DNA of 64,000 bases from Argentina anserina. Its lineage: Eukaryota > Streptophyta > Magnoliopsida > Rosales > Rosaceae. The translations under genes were made by a program, and so were the position numbers. The notes beneath the pieces were generated by a model. The model saw nothing but the letters and a program-made list of their open reading frames with translations, was not told the DNA's origin and ran no database searches. The stretch lies in the NCBI RefSeq assembly GCF_933775445.1, contig NW_026089443.1, positions 186,001 through 250,000 on the forward strand. Direction: 5' to 3'. Shown piece by piece: positions 34,887 to 48,336 of this stretch (its first letter is position 1; every line of letters starts with the position of its first letter).

Positions 34887-36450
34887 TGATGGGTGCTCGA
34901 TTACTCGACATCAATATTTAACCCTGAACACATCATAGTAGTATAAAGCAAGAGGGTATCGTTCACAAACCGGGGATCCAGCCAGGGCTTAGGATCACAA
35001 TACTTACACGAATTCATAAAGGTTTTAAGGTTTGAGATAGATTTTGGATTGAATCATAAAAACAGTAAATAAAACCTAAACTAATATATACATGTGATCA
35101 ACCAACCAACACATAAACAATCACCAAAACAACTCACATAGAGGGAATCGAACAATTCTATGTCCATTCTTAGAATCATGCCGAGACATACATTGAGCAA
35201 CCATGGATGGATCATGCATTTAGGGTTCTAAGCAGTAACCTAAACACATAGACACTTGACACATTCAATCACAACCAAGCAGCCATAATCGAAATTCTAA
35301 CATGTTCATCTTAATCATGTAATCCCAAAGTCATGCACATTGAATTCATCAAGTATGTCACTTACTTAACCAACAACCATGCAATTCGAAAATCACATAA
35401 ACAAGAATAAACATGTTCTTAGCATAAGTCTTTAATCCAACAACCTAAATATCATGCTACAAGCATAGTCATAACACATAGATATCGAAAATTGTTCACA
35501 CATGTACTCGGCAGAAACCAAAAACCGAAAATCATAAAACCAAAAACATATTTTCGAATCCTCTATATAAATTGAATCAAGTAGCTATTTCATAGACAAA
35601 ATTGATACAAGACTACACTAACCAAATCGCAACTTCATCCATGAACAAGAACAAAACCAAAACCGAAATTAAACAAGAGTGAATCATGGTTACACTTTAT
35701 AAATCAAGCAATCCACAAGTGTAGCCGAGACTTCTATGGATGAAACCTTCTTCACAAGCGTGTTTGAAGGCTATTGATAGGTGGGGAATGATGGAATCGG
35801 TTTTAGGATTTCTTGGAATGGTGAAGGATGAATTCGGCAGAGCTTATGGCTGTGTTTTTGTGTAGGGTTGATGATCTTGCTGAATGGAGAGGCCGGCCTC
35901 TATATATAGAGGTGTAGGAAGCCTTCTTGCGTGCCAAAAGGAAATGGAATCCAATTGGGAAACTGAAATCCTCTTTGTTATGGATTTGATTTATGTACTC
36001 CATATCCAACTTGATGTAGGAAACCAAGTCCAATAGGGAGATCTCTTTAAGGGCTGCACGGCAATCTCTTGGTCCAACTAGGAGTAGCTAGGCCGGCCTC
36101 CTCTTCTCCTTCTTCAACTCGAATATGATTTCCTTGTTCAACTAGGAATGCAACTCGGCAACTCTCCTTTCTTTCCAAATATGATTTGTCTTTCCTGAAA
36201 AGAAATCGTCGATTAAGGAATAGGAAAGAATGAAAATAGGAAAGTAGAGTCCTAGTCGAGTAAGGAATCCTAGCTCAATCAGGAGTTCTAACACTTAGCA
36301 CAATTTCATCATCAAATCATCTCAATTCGAAATAGCTCTACCTAGAACATACATATGACAAATATGAACCTAAACAACTAAATAAGAAGTAGCAAAGCAT
36401 AAGAATAGGGCATATATACATTAAGAACGTCACACTTCGTGCTCCTATCA
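34887..36450 (-). mobile_element. Solo LTR, minus strand (1564 bp)
   Basis: On the minus strand it runs from TGATAGGAGCACGAAG (at 36450) to GAGCACCCATCA (at 34887), with TG...CA ends and 5-bp duplications on both sides. No internal region is present, so it is what remains after recombination between the two LTRs of a full element. A TATA box inside a perfect 16-bp palindrome lies at 35897-35912. U3 and the last ~240 bases are close to the plus-strand solo LTR, whereas the middle (about 35140-35780) is closer to the LTR of the complete element. The 76-codon frame at 35803-36033 is not a credible gene. Confidence 0.93.
35897..35912 (-). promoter_or_regulatory. Palindromic TATA box of the minus-strand solo LTR
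   Basis: CCTCTATATATAGAGG is its own reverse complement, so the TATA element reads the same on both strands. The position in the LTR and the downstream TCC..CATTCAG context suggest transcription toward lower coordinates. GGCCGGCCTC adjoins it on the downstream side. Confidence 0.65.
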
Positions 36451-38103
36451 AAATGAAAAGATACACAATTGGAATAGTAAAGATACGCAAACGATGTAAA
36501 GATACACAACTAGAATAGTAAAGATACGCAAACGATGTAAAGATACACAATTGGAATAGTAAAGATACGCAAACGATGTAAAGATACTCAGTTTGAAAGA
36601 AACACACTCCCACACTTGCAAAACTCTCAAATACAATAGAAACTCGCATCAGAAGCCTTACAGAAAGATACTCAAACGAGAAATGAAAAGATACACAATT
36701 GGAATAGTAAAGATACGCAAACGATGTAAAGATACACAATTGGAACAGTAAAGATATGCAAACGATGTAAAGATACTCAGTTTGAAAGAAACACACTCCC
36801 ACACTTGCAAAACTCTCAAATACAATAGAAACTCGCATCAGAAGCCTTACAGAAAGATACTCAAACGAGAAATGAAAAGATACACAATTGGAATAGTAAA
36901 GATACGCAAACGATTTAAAGATACACAATTGGAATAGTAAAGATACGCAAACGATGTAAAGATACTCAGTTTGAAAGAAACACACTCCCACACTTGCAAA
37001 ACTCTCAAATACAATAGAAACTCGCATCAGAAGCCTTACAGAAAGATACTCAAACGAGAAATGAAAAGATACACAATTGGAATAGTAAAGATACGCAAAC
37101 GATGTAAAGATACACAATTGGAATAGTAAAGATACGCAAACGATGTAAAGATACTCAGTTTGAAAGAAACACACTCCCACACTTGCAAAACTCTCAAATA
37201 CAATAGAAACTCGCATCAGAAGCCTTACAGAAAGATACTCAAACGAGAAATGAAAAGATACACAATTGGAATAGTAAAGATACGCAAACGATGTAAAGAT
37301 ACACAATTAGAATAGTAAAGATACTCAGTTTCAAAGAAACACACTCCCACACTTGCAAAACTCTCAAATTCAATAGAAACTCGCATCAGAAGCCTTACAG
37401 AAAGATAATCAAACGAGAAATGAAAAGATACACAATTGGAATAGTAAAGATACGCAAACGATGTAAAGATACTCAGTTTGAAAGAAACACACTCCCACAC
37501 TTGCAAAACTTTCAAATTCAATAGAAACTCGCATCAGAAAGCCTTACAGAAAGATACTCAAACGAGAAATGAAAAGATACACAATTGGAATAGTAAAGAT
37601 ACGCAAACGATGTAAAGATACTCAGTTTGAAAGAAACACACTCCCACACTTGCAAAACTCTCAAATTCAATACAAACTCGCATCCGAAAGCCTTACAGAA
37701 AGATACTCAAACGAGAAATGAAAAGATACACAATTGGAATAGTAAAGATACGCAAACGATGTAAAGATACACAATTGGAATAGTAAAGATACGCAAACGA
37801 TGTAAAGATACTCAGTTTCAAAGAAACACACTCCCACACTTGCAAAACTCTCAAATTCAATAGAAACTCGCATCAGAAGCCTTACAGAAAGATACTCAAA
37901 CGAGAAATGAAAAGATACACAATTGGAATAGTAAAGATACGCAAACGATGTAAAGATACACAATTGGAATAGTAAAGATACGCAAACGATGTAAAGATAC
38001 AGAATTGGAATAGTAAAGATACGCAAACGATGTAAAGATACTCAGTTTGAAAGAAACACACTCCCACACTTGCAAAACTCTCAAATTCAATAGAAACTCG
38101 CAT

Positions 38104-41100
38104 CAGAAAGCCTTACAGAAAGATACTCAAACGAGAAATGAAAAGATACACAATTGGAATAGTAAAGATACGCAAACGATGTAAAGATACTCAGTTTGAA
38201 AGAAACACACTCCCACACTTGCAAAACTCTCAAATTCAATAGAAACTCGCATCCGAAAGCCTTACAGAAAGATACTCAAACGAGAAATGAAAAGATACAC
38301 AATTGGAATAGTAAAGATACGCAAACGATGTAAAGATACACAATTGGAATAGTAAAGATACGCAAACGATGTAAGGATACTCAGTTTAAAAGAAACACAC
38401 TCCCACACTTGCAAAACTCTCAAATTCAATAGAAACTCGCATCAGAAAGCCTTACAGAAAGATACTCAAACGAGAAATGAAAAGATACACAATTGGAATA
38501 GTAAAGATACGCAAACGATGTAAAGATACACAATTGGAATAGTAAAGATACGCAAACGATGTAAAGATACTCAGTTTGAAAGAAACACACTCCCACACTT
38601 GCAAAACTCTCAAATACAATAGAAACTCGCATCAGAAGCCTTACAGAAAGATACTCAAACGAGAAATGAAAAGATACACAATTGGAATAGTAAAGATACG
38701 CAAACGATGTAAAGATACACAATTGGAATAGTAAAGATACGCAAACGATGTAAAGATACACAATTGGAATAGTAAAGATACGCAAACGATGTAAAGATAC
38801 ACAATTGGAACAGTAAAGATACGCAAACGATGTAAAGATACTCAGTTTGAAAGAAACACACTCCCACACTTGCAAAACTCTCAAATACAATAGAAACTCG
38901 CATCAGAAGCCTTACAGAAAGATACTCAAACGAGAAATGAAAAGATACACAATTGGAATAGTAAAGATACGCAAACGATGTAAAGATACACAATTGGAAT
39001 AGTAAAGATACGCAAACGATGTAAAGATACTCAGTTTGAAAGAAACACACTCCCACACTTGCAAAACTCTCAAATACAATAGAAACTCGCATCAGAAGCC
39101 TTACAGAAAGATACTCAAACGAGAAATGAAAAGATACACAATTGGAATAGAAACGATACGCAAACGATGTAAAGATACACAATTAGAATAGTAAAGATAC
39201 TCAGTTTCAAAGAAACACACTCCCACACTTGCAAAACTCTCAAATTCAATAGAAACTCGCATCAGAAGCCTTACAGAAAGATACTCAAACGAGAAATGAA
39301 AAGATACACAATTGGAATAGTAAAGATACGCAAACGATGTAAAGATACACAATTGGAATAGTAAAGATACGCCAACGATGTAAAGATACAGAATTGGAAT
39401 AGTAAAGATACGCAAACGATGTAAAGATACTCAGTTTGAAAGAAACACACTCCCACACTTGCAAAACTCTCAAATTCAATAGAAACTCGCATCAGAAAGC
39501 CTTACAGAAAGATACTCAAACGAGAAATGAAAAGATACACAATTGGAATAGTAAAGATACGCAAACGATGTAAAGATACACAATTGGAATAGTAAAGATA
39601 CGCAAACGATGTAAAGATACACAATTGGAACAGTAAAGATACGCAAACGATGTAAAGATACTCAGTTTGAAAGAAACACACTCCCACACTTGCAAAACTC
39701 TCAAATACAATAGAAACTCGCATCAGAAGCCTTACAGAAAGATACTCAAACGAGAAATGAAAAGATACACAATTGGAATAGTAAAGATACGCAAACGATG
39801 TAAAGATACTCAGTTTGAAAGAAACACACTCCCACACTTGCAAAACTCTCAAATACAATAGAAACTCGCATCAGAAGCCTTACAGAAAGATACTCAAACG
39901 AGAAATGAAAAGATACACAATTGGAATAGAAAAGATACGCAAACGATGTAAAGATACACAATTAGAATAGTAAAGATACTCAGTTTCAAAGAAACACACT
40001 CCCACACTTGCAAAACTCTCAAATTCAATAGAAACTCGCATCAGAAGCCTTACAGAAAGATACTCAAACGAGAAATGAAAAGATACACAATTGGAATAGT
40101 AAAGATACGCAAACGATGTAAAGATACACAATTGGAATAGTAAAGATACGCAAACGATGTAAAGATACAGAATTGGAATAGTAAAGATACGCAAACGATG
40201 TAAAGATACTCAGTTTGAAAGAAACACACTCCCACACTTGCAAAACTCTCAAATTCAATAGAAACTCGAATCAGAAAGCCTTACAGAAAGATACTCAAAC
40301 GAGAAATGAAAAGATACACAATTGGAATAGTAAAGATACGCAAACGATGTAAAGATACTCAGTTTGAAAGAAACACACTCCCACACTTGCAAAACTCTCA
40401 AATTCAATAGAAACTCGCATCCGAAAGCCTTACAGAAAGATACTCAAACGAGAAATGAAAAGATACACAATTGGAATAGTAAAGATACGCAAACGATGTA
40501 AAGATACACAATTGGAATAGTAAAGATACGCAAACGATGTAAGGATACTCAGTTTAAAAGAAACACACTCCCACACTTGCAAAACTCTCAAATTCAATAG
40601 AAACTCGCATCAGAAAGCCTTACAGAAAGATACTCAAACGAGAAATGAAAAGATACACAATTGGAATAGTAAAGATACGCAAACGATATAAAGATACACA
40701 ATTGGAATAGTAAAGATACGCAAACTATGTAAAGATACTCAGTTTGAAAGAAACACACTCCCACACTTGCAAAACTCTCAAATACAATAGAAACTCGCAT
40801 CAGAAGCCTTACAGAAAGATACTCAAACGAGAAATGAAAAGATACACAATTGGAATAGTAAAGATACGCAAACGATGTAAAGATACACAATTGGAATAGT
40901 AAAGATACGCAAACGATGTAAGGATACTCAGTTTAAAAGAAACACACTCCCACACTTGCAAAACTCTCAAATTCAATAGAAACTCGCATCAGAAAGCCTT
41001 ACAGAAAGATACTCAAACGAGAAATGAAAAGATACACAATTGGAATAGTAAAGATACGCAAACGATATAAAGATACACAATTGGAATAGTAAAGATACGC

Positions 41101-44100
41101 AAACTATGTAAAGATACTCAGTTTGAAAGAAACACACTCCCACACTTGCAAAACTCTCAAATACAATAGAAACTCGCATCAGAAGCCTTACAGAAAGATA
41201 CTCAAACGAGAAATGAAAAGATACACAATTGGAATAGTAAAGATACGCAAACGATGTAAAGATACACAATTGGAATAGTAAAGATACGCAAACGATGTAA
41301 AGATACACAATTGGAATAGTAAAGATACGCAAACGATGTAAAGATACACAATTGGAACACTAAAGATACGCAAACGATGTAAAGATACTCAGTTTGAAAG
41401 AAACACACTCCCACACTTGCAAAACTCTCAAATACAATAGAAACTCGCATCAGAAGCCTTACAGAAAGATACTCAAACGAGAAATGAAAAGATACACAAT
41501 TGGAATAGTAAAGATACGCAAACGATGTAAAGATACACAATTGGAATAGTAAAGATACGCAAACGATGTAAAGATACTCAGTTTGAAAGAAACACACTCC
41601 CACACTTGCAAAACTCTCAAATACAATAGAAACTCGCATCAGAAGCCTTACAGAAAGATACTCAAACGAGAAATGAAAAGATACACAATTGGAATAGAAA
41701 AGATACGCAAACGATGTAAAGATACACAATTAGAATAGTAAAGATACTCAGTTTCAAAGAAACACACTCCCACACTTGCAAAACTCTTAAATTCAATAGA
41801 AACTCGCATCAGAAGCCTTACAGAAAGATACTCAAACGAGAAATGAAAAGATACACAATTGGAATAGTAAAGATACGCAAACGATGTAAAGATACACAAT
41901 TGGAATAGTAAAGATACGCAAACGATGTAAAGATACAGAATTGGAATAGTAAAGATACGCAAACGATGTAAAGATACACAATTGGAACAGTAAAGATACG
42001 CAAACGATGTAAAGATACTCAGTTTGAAAGAAACACACTCCCACACTTGCAAAACTCTCAAATTCAATAGAAACTCGCATCAGAAAGCCTTACAGAAAGA
42101 TACTCAAACGAGAAATGAAAAGATACACAATTGGAATAGTAAAGATACGCAAACGATGTAAAGATACTCAGTTTGAAAGAAACACACTCCCACACTTGCA
42201 AAACTCTCAAATTCAATAGAAACTCGCATCCGAAAGCCTTACAGAAAGATACTCAAACGAGAAATGAAAAGATACACAATTGGAATAGTAAAGATACGCA
42301 AACGATGTAAAGATACACAATTGGAATAGTAAAGATACGCAAACGATGTAAGGATACTCAGTTTAAAAGAAACACACTCCCACACTTGCAAAACTCTCAA
42401 ATTCAATAGAAACTCGCATCAGAAAGCCTTACAGAAAGATACTCAAACGAGAAATGAAAAGATACACAATTGGAATAGTAAAGATACGCAAACGATGTAA
42501 AGATACACAATTGGAATAGTAAAGATACGCAAACGATGTAAAGATACTCAGTTTGAAAGAAACACACTCCCACACTTGCAAAACTCTCAAATACAATAGA
42601 AACTCGCATCAGAAGCCTTACAGAAAGATACTCAAACGAGAAATGAAAAGATACACAATTGGAATAGTAAAGATACGCAAACGATGTAAAGATACACAAT
42701 TGGAATAGTAAAGATACGCAAACGATGTAAAGATACACAATTGGAATAGTAAAGATACGCAAACGATGTAAAGATACACAATTGGAACAGTAAAGATACG
42801 CAAACGATGTAAAGATACTCAGTTTGAAAGAAACACACTCCCACACTTGCAAAACTCTCAAATACAATAGAAACTCGCATCAGAAGCCTTACAGAAAGAT
42901 ACTCAAACGAGAAATGAAAAGATACACAATTGGAATAGTAAAGATACGCAAACGATGTAAAGATACACAATTGGAATAGTAAAGATACGCAAACGATGTA
43001 AAGATACTCAGTTTGAAAGAAACACACTCCCACACTTGCAAAACTCTCAAATACAATAGAAACTCGCATCAGAAGCCTTACAGAAAGATACTCAAACGAG
43101 AAATGAAAAGATACACAATTGGAATAGAAACGATACGCAAACGATGTAAAGATACACAATTAGAATAGTAAAGATACTCAGTTTCAAAGAAACACACTCC
43201 CACACTTGCAAAACTCTCAAATTCAATAGAAACTCGCATCAGAAGCCTTACAGAAAGATACTCAAACGAGAAATGAAAAGATACACAATTGGAATAGTAA
43301 AGATACGCAAACGATGTAAAGATACACAATTGGAATAGTAAAGATACGCCAACGATGTAAAGATACAGAATTGGAATAGTAAAGATACGCAAACGATGTA
43401 AAGATACTCAGTTTGAAAGAAACACACTCCCACACTTGCAAAACTCTCAAATTCAATAGAAACTCGCATCAGAAAGCCTTACAGAAAGATACTCAAACGA
43501 GAAATGAAAAGATACACAATTGGAATAGTAAAGATACGCAAACGATGTAAAGATACACAATTGGAATAGTAAAGATACGCAAACGATGTAAAGATACACA
43601 ATTGGAACAGTAAAGATACGCAAACGATGTAAAGATACTCAGTTTGAAAGAAACACACTCCCACACTTGCAAAACTCTCAAATACAATAGAAACTCGCAT
43701 CAGAAGCCTTACAGAAAGATACTCAAACGAGAAATGAAAAGATACACAATTGGAATAGTAAAGATACGCAAACGATGTAAAGATACTCAGTTTGAAAGAA
43801 ACACACTCCCACACTTGCAAAACTCTCAAATACAATAGAAACTCGCATCAGAAGCCTTACAGAAAGATACTCAAACGAGAAATGAAAAGATACACAATTG
43901 GAATAGAAAAGATACGCAAACGATGTAAAGATACACAATTAGAATAGTAAAGATACTCAGTTTCAAAGAAACACACTCCCACACTTGCAAAACTCTCAAA
44001 TTCAATAGAAACTCGCATCAGAAGCCTTACAGAAAGATACTCAAACGAGAAATGAAAAGATACACAATTGGAATAGTAAAGATACGCAAACGATGTAAAG

Positions 44101-46016
44101 ATACACAATTGGAATAGTAAAGATACGCAAACGATGTAAAGATACACAATTGGAATAGTAAAGATACGCAAACGATGTAAAGATACTCAGTTTGAAAGAA
44201 ACACACTCCCACACTTGCAAAACTCTCAAATTCAATAGAAACTCGAATCAGAAAGCCTTACAGAAAGATACTCAAACGAGAAATGAAAAGATACACAATT
44301 GGAATAGTAAAGATACGCAAACGATGTAAAGATACTCAGTTTGAAAGAAACACACTCCCACACTTGCAAAACTCTCAAATTCAATAGAAACTCGCATCCG
44401 AAAGCCTTACAGAAAGATACTCAAACGAGAAATGAAAAGATACACAATTGGAATAGTAAAGATACGCAAACGATGTAAAGATACACAATTGGAATAGTAA
44501 AGATACGCAAACGATGTAAGGATACTCAGTTTAAAAGAAACACACTCCCACACTTGCAAAACTCTCAAATTCAATAGAAACTCGCATCAGAAAGCCTTAC
44601 AGAAAGATACTCAAACGAGAAATGAAAAGATACACAATTGGAATAGTAAAGATACGCAAACGATTTAAAGATACACAATTGGAATAGTAAAGATACGCAA
44701 ACTATGTAAAGATACTCAGTTTGAAAGAAACACACTCCCACACTTGCAAAACTCTCAAATACAATAGAAACTCGCATCAGAAGCCTTACAGAAAGATACT
44801 CAAACGAGAAATGAAAAGATACACAATTGGAATAGTAAAGATACGCAAACGATGTAAAGATACACAATTGGAATAGTAAAGATACGCAAACGATGTAAGG
44901 ATACTCAGTTTAAAAGAAACACACTCCCACACTTGCAAAACTCTCAAATTCAATAGAAACTCGCATCAGAAAGCCTTACAGAAAGATACTCAAACGAGAA
45001 ATGAAAAGATACACAATTGGAATAGTAAAGATACGCAAACGATATAAAGATACACAATTGGAATAGTAAAGATACGCAAACGATGTAAAGATACTCAGTT
45101 TGAAAGAAACACACTCCCACACTTGCAAAACTCTCAAATACAATAGAAACTCGCATCAGAAGCCTTACAGAAAGATACTCAAACGAGAAATGAAAAGATA
45201 CACAATTGGAATAGTAAAGATACGCAAACGATGTAAAGATACACAATTGGAATAGTAAAGATACGCAAACGATGTAAAGATACACAATTGGAATAGTAAA
45301 GATACGCAAACGATGTAAAGATACACAATTGGAACACTAAAGATACGCAAACGATGTAAAGATACTCAGTTTGAAAGAAACACACTCCCACACTTGCAAA
45401 ACTCTCAAATACAATAGAAACTCGCATCAGAAGCCTTACAGAAAGATACTCAAACGAGAAATGAAAAGATACACAATTGGAATAGTAAAGATACGCAAAC
45501 GATGTAAAGATACACAATTGGAATAGTAAAGATACGCAAACGATGTAAAGATACTCAGTTTGAAAGAAACACACTCCCACACTTGCAAAACTCTCAAATA
45601 CAATAGAAACTCGCATCAGAAGCCTTACAGAAAGATACTCAAACGAGAAATGAAAAGATACACAATTGGAATAGAAAAGATACGCAAACGATGTAAAGAT
45701 ACACAATTAGAATAGTAAAGATACTCAGTTTCAAAGAAACACACTCCCACACTTGCAAAACTCTTAAATTCAATAGAAACTCGCATCAGAAGCCTTACAG
45801 AAAGATACTCAAACGAGAAATGAAAAGATACACAATTGGAATAGTAAAGATACGCAAACGATGTAAAGATACACAATTGGAATAGTAAAGATACGCAAAC
45901 GATGTAAAGATACAGAATTGGAATAGTAAAGATACGCAAACGATGTAAAGATACTCAGTTTGAAAGAAACACACTCCCACACTTGCAAAACTCTCAAATT
46001 CAATAGAAACTCGCAT
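38104..46016 (+). repeat. 3977-bp higher-order repeat, two tandem copies
   Basis: The segments 38104-42080 and 42081-46016 align from end to end at an offset of 3977 bp. The second is about 41 bp shorter because one c-d pair (with GGAACAG) present near 41972-42012 is absent from it. Rare variants recur in both: GGAATAGAAACGATACGC (about 39147 and 43124), GATACGCCAACG (39371 and 43348), GGAACACTAAAG (41355 and 45332) and ACTCGAATCAG (40266 and 44243). I noticed only a few differences, for example GATACAGAATTGG versus GATACACAATTGG at 40167/44144. Each copy also contains smaller internal duplications with offsets of 779 and 379 bp. The exact ends are a choice of phase. Confidence 0.88.
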
Positions 46017-46761
46017 CAGAAAGCCTTACAGAAAGATACTCAAACGAGAAATGAAAAGATACACAATTGGAATAGTAAAGATACGCAAACGATGTAAAGA
46101 TACTCAGTTTGAAAGGAACACACTCCCACACTTGCAAAACTCTCAAATTCAATAGAAACTCGCATCAGAAGCCTTACAGAAAGATACTCAAACGAGAAAT
46201 AAAAAGATACACAATTGGAATAGTAAACATACGCAAACGATGTAAAGATACACAATTGGAATAGTAAAGATACGCAAACGATGTAAAGATACTCAATTGG
46301 AATAGTAAAGATACGCAAACGATGTAAAGATACTCAGTTTGAAAGAAACACACTCCCACAGTTGCAAAACTCTCAAATTCAATAGAAACTCGCATCCGAA
46401 AGCCTTACAGAAAGATACTCAAACGAGAAATGAAAAGATACACAATTGGAATAGTAAAGATACGCAAACGATGTAAAGATACTCAGTTTGAAAGAAACAC
46501 ACTCCCAGACTTGCAAAACTCTCAAATACAATAGAAACTCGCATCTGAAGCCTTACAGAAAGATACTCAAACGAGAAATGAAAAGATACACAATTGGAAT
46601 AGTAAAGATACGCAAACGATGTAAAGATACTCAGTTTCAAAGAAACACACTCCCACACTTGCAAAACTCTCAAATTCAATAGAAACTCGCATCAGAAGCC
46701 TTACAGAAAGATACTTAAACGAGAAATGAAAAGATACACAATTGGAATAGTAAAGATACGC

Positions 46762-46766
46762 AAACG
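46762..46766 (+). other. Left target-site duplication AAACG of the plus-strand solo LTR
   Basis: AAACG precedes the LTR and is repeated at 48332-48336. Joining the flanks restores GCAAACGATGTAAAG, the normal 19-bp module. Confidence 0.95.
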
Positions 46767-48331
46767 TGATAGGAGCACAAAGTGTGACATTCTTAATGTA
46801 TATATGCCCTATTCTTATGCTTTGTTACTTCTTATTTAGTTGTTTTAGGTTCATATTTGTCATATGTATGTTTGAAGTAGAGCTATTTCGATTCTAGATG
46901 ATTTGATGATGAAATTGTGCTAAGTGTTAGAACTCCTTATTGAGCTAGGATTCCTTACTCGACTAGGACTCTACTTTCCTATTTTCATTCTTTCCTATTC
47001 CTTACTCGACGATTTCTTTTCAGGAAAGACAAATCATATTTGGAAAGAAAGGAGAGTTGCCGAGTTGCATTCCTAGTTGAACAAGGAAATCATATCCGAG
47101 TTGAAGAAGGAGAAGAGGAGGCCGGCCTAGCTACTCCTAGTTGGACCAAGATTGTTGCCGAGCAATCCTATTGGTGATCTCCCTATTGGACTTGGTTTCC
47201 TACATCAAGTTGGATATGGAGTACATAAATCAAATCCATAACAAAGAGGATTTCAGTTTCCCAATTGGATTCTATTTCCTTTTGGCACGCAAGAAGGCTT
47301 CCTACACCTCTATATATAGAGGCCGGCCTCTCCATTCAGAACATCATCAGCCCTACACACAAAGCAACAGCCATAGCTCTGCCGAAATACTCTTCCATCC
47401 TCCAAGAAATCCTAAAACCGAAATTCATCCTTCTCCACCCTTTGGATTCGAAGCAAGTAGCCTAGGATCTTCGTTTGCTTGGAATAAACCCCGTAGGATT
47501 ATTTCAAAGTGTAACTCTATAATCTTCATGTCTTATTTCGGTTTTATGTTTTCTTGTTCTTGGATGATTTCTGTTTTGTTTTGCTAAAGTGCAATTTAAT
47601 CTTGTCTATGAGATAGTTGTTCTTTCGAATTGTGTATGTATAAAGATTTCGATTTCTCATTCAAGGATTTCTGTTTTGATGCCGTGAGTTCTTGTTCCAT
47701 GTTCTTGATCAATTTTCGATTTGTTCTTATATTGCATGTGTAATTGAGACAAGTAGTTGATGTTGCATATGTTAATCATTCAAAGTTAGTACGATTATGA
47801 CACAAGTAGTGGATTAATTGTGCTTTGGTTTTTCACCGATTTTGATCCTAAGTTCGGCATAGGATAGGTACTTAAAACATGTTGATTTCTCTATGTGATA
47901 TGTAATTGCATGATGAATTGGCATGTTAGATTTCGTAGCAAGACAAGTAGTTAAGCTCGAATGTATCCATGTATTAGGATCCAAGTAGGAACTTGATGCA
48001 TGATCGAACTTAGCTTGGATCCTTGAGACCTACGGCATGAACATGAATGAGAAGGGAATTTGATGTTCTTTGTTCTTTATATGATTTGTTTAGGTGATTG
48101 TTTATGTGTTGGTTGGTTGATCACATGTATATATTAGTTTAGGTTTTATTTACTGTTTTTATGATTCAATCCAAAACCTATATCAAACCTTAAAACCTTT
48201 ATGAATCCGTGTAAGTATTGTGGTCCTAAGCCCTGGCTGGATCCCCGGTTTGTGAACGATACCCTCTTGCTTTATACTACTATGATGTGTTCAGGGTTAA
48301 ATATTGATGTCGAGTAATCGAGCACTCATCA
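46767..48331 (+). mobile_element. Solo LTR, plus strand (1565 bp)
   Basis: It starts TGATAGGAGCACAAAG and ends GAGCACTCATCA, with AAACG duplicated on both sides. Its length and ends match the minus-strand solo LTR, and U3 (about 46767-47345) and the last ~240 bases are very similar to that copy. The part between (about 47440-48085) is strongly diverged from it. A palindromic TATA box lies at 47307-47322. The 148-codon frame at 47141-47587 crosses the TATA and the probable transcription start, has no known domain, and is not called a gene. Confidence 0.93.
47307..47322 (+). promoter_or_regulatory. Palindromic TATA box of the plus-strand solo LTR
   Basis: The same 16-bp palindrome CCTCTATATATAGAGG is present as in the other solo LTR, followed by CCGGCCTC. 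It is a likely RNA polymerase II promoter that would read toward the satellite at 48332. This is inferred from the motif alone. Confidence 0.65.
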
Positions 48332-48336
48332 AAACG
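48332..48336 (+). other. Right target-site duplication AAACG
   Basis: It directly follows the CATCA end of the solo LTR and continues as ATGTAAAGATACACAATTGG, the resumed satellite. Confidence 0.95.

Larger units (their letters stand above)
36451..46766 (+). repeat. Satellite array block 5
   Basis: It starts with the right duplication AAATG (36451-36455) and resumes the module that was split. The first 0.9 kb is a run of 189-bp units, which leaves a long minus-strand open frame. From about 38.1 to 46.0 kb the array is two near-identical copies of a 3977-bp block. The end (46.0-46.77 kb) contains 149- to 231-bp units with CCCAGACTTG and CATCTGAAG variants as in the 746-bp HOR. It ends with AAACG, the left duplication of the next solo LTR. 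I see no gene. Confidence 0.97.

Noticed and set aside
36338..37306. 322-codon minus-strand frame
   Set aside because: It is mostly a run of 189-bp satellite units; its end runs into the edge of the solo LTR by chance.
47141..47587. 148-codon frame in the plus-strand solo LTR
   Set aside because: It spans the TATA box and the probable transcription start and is not intact in the other solo LTR.
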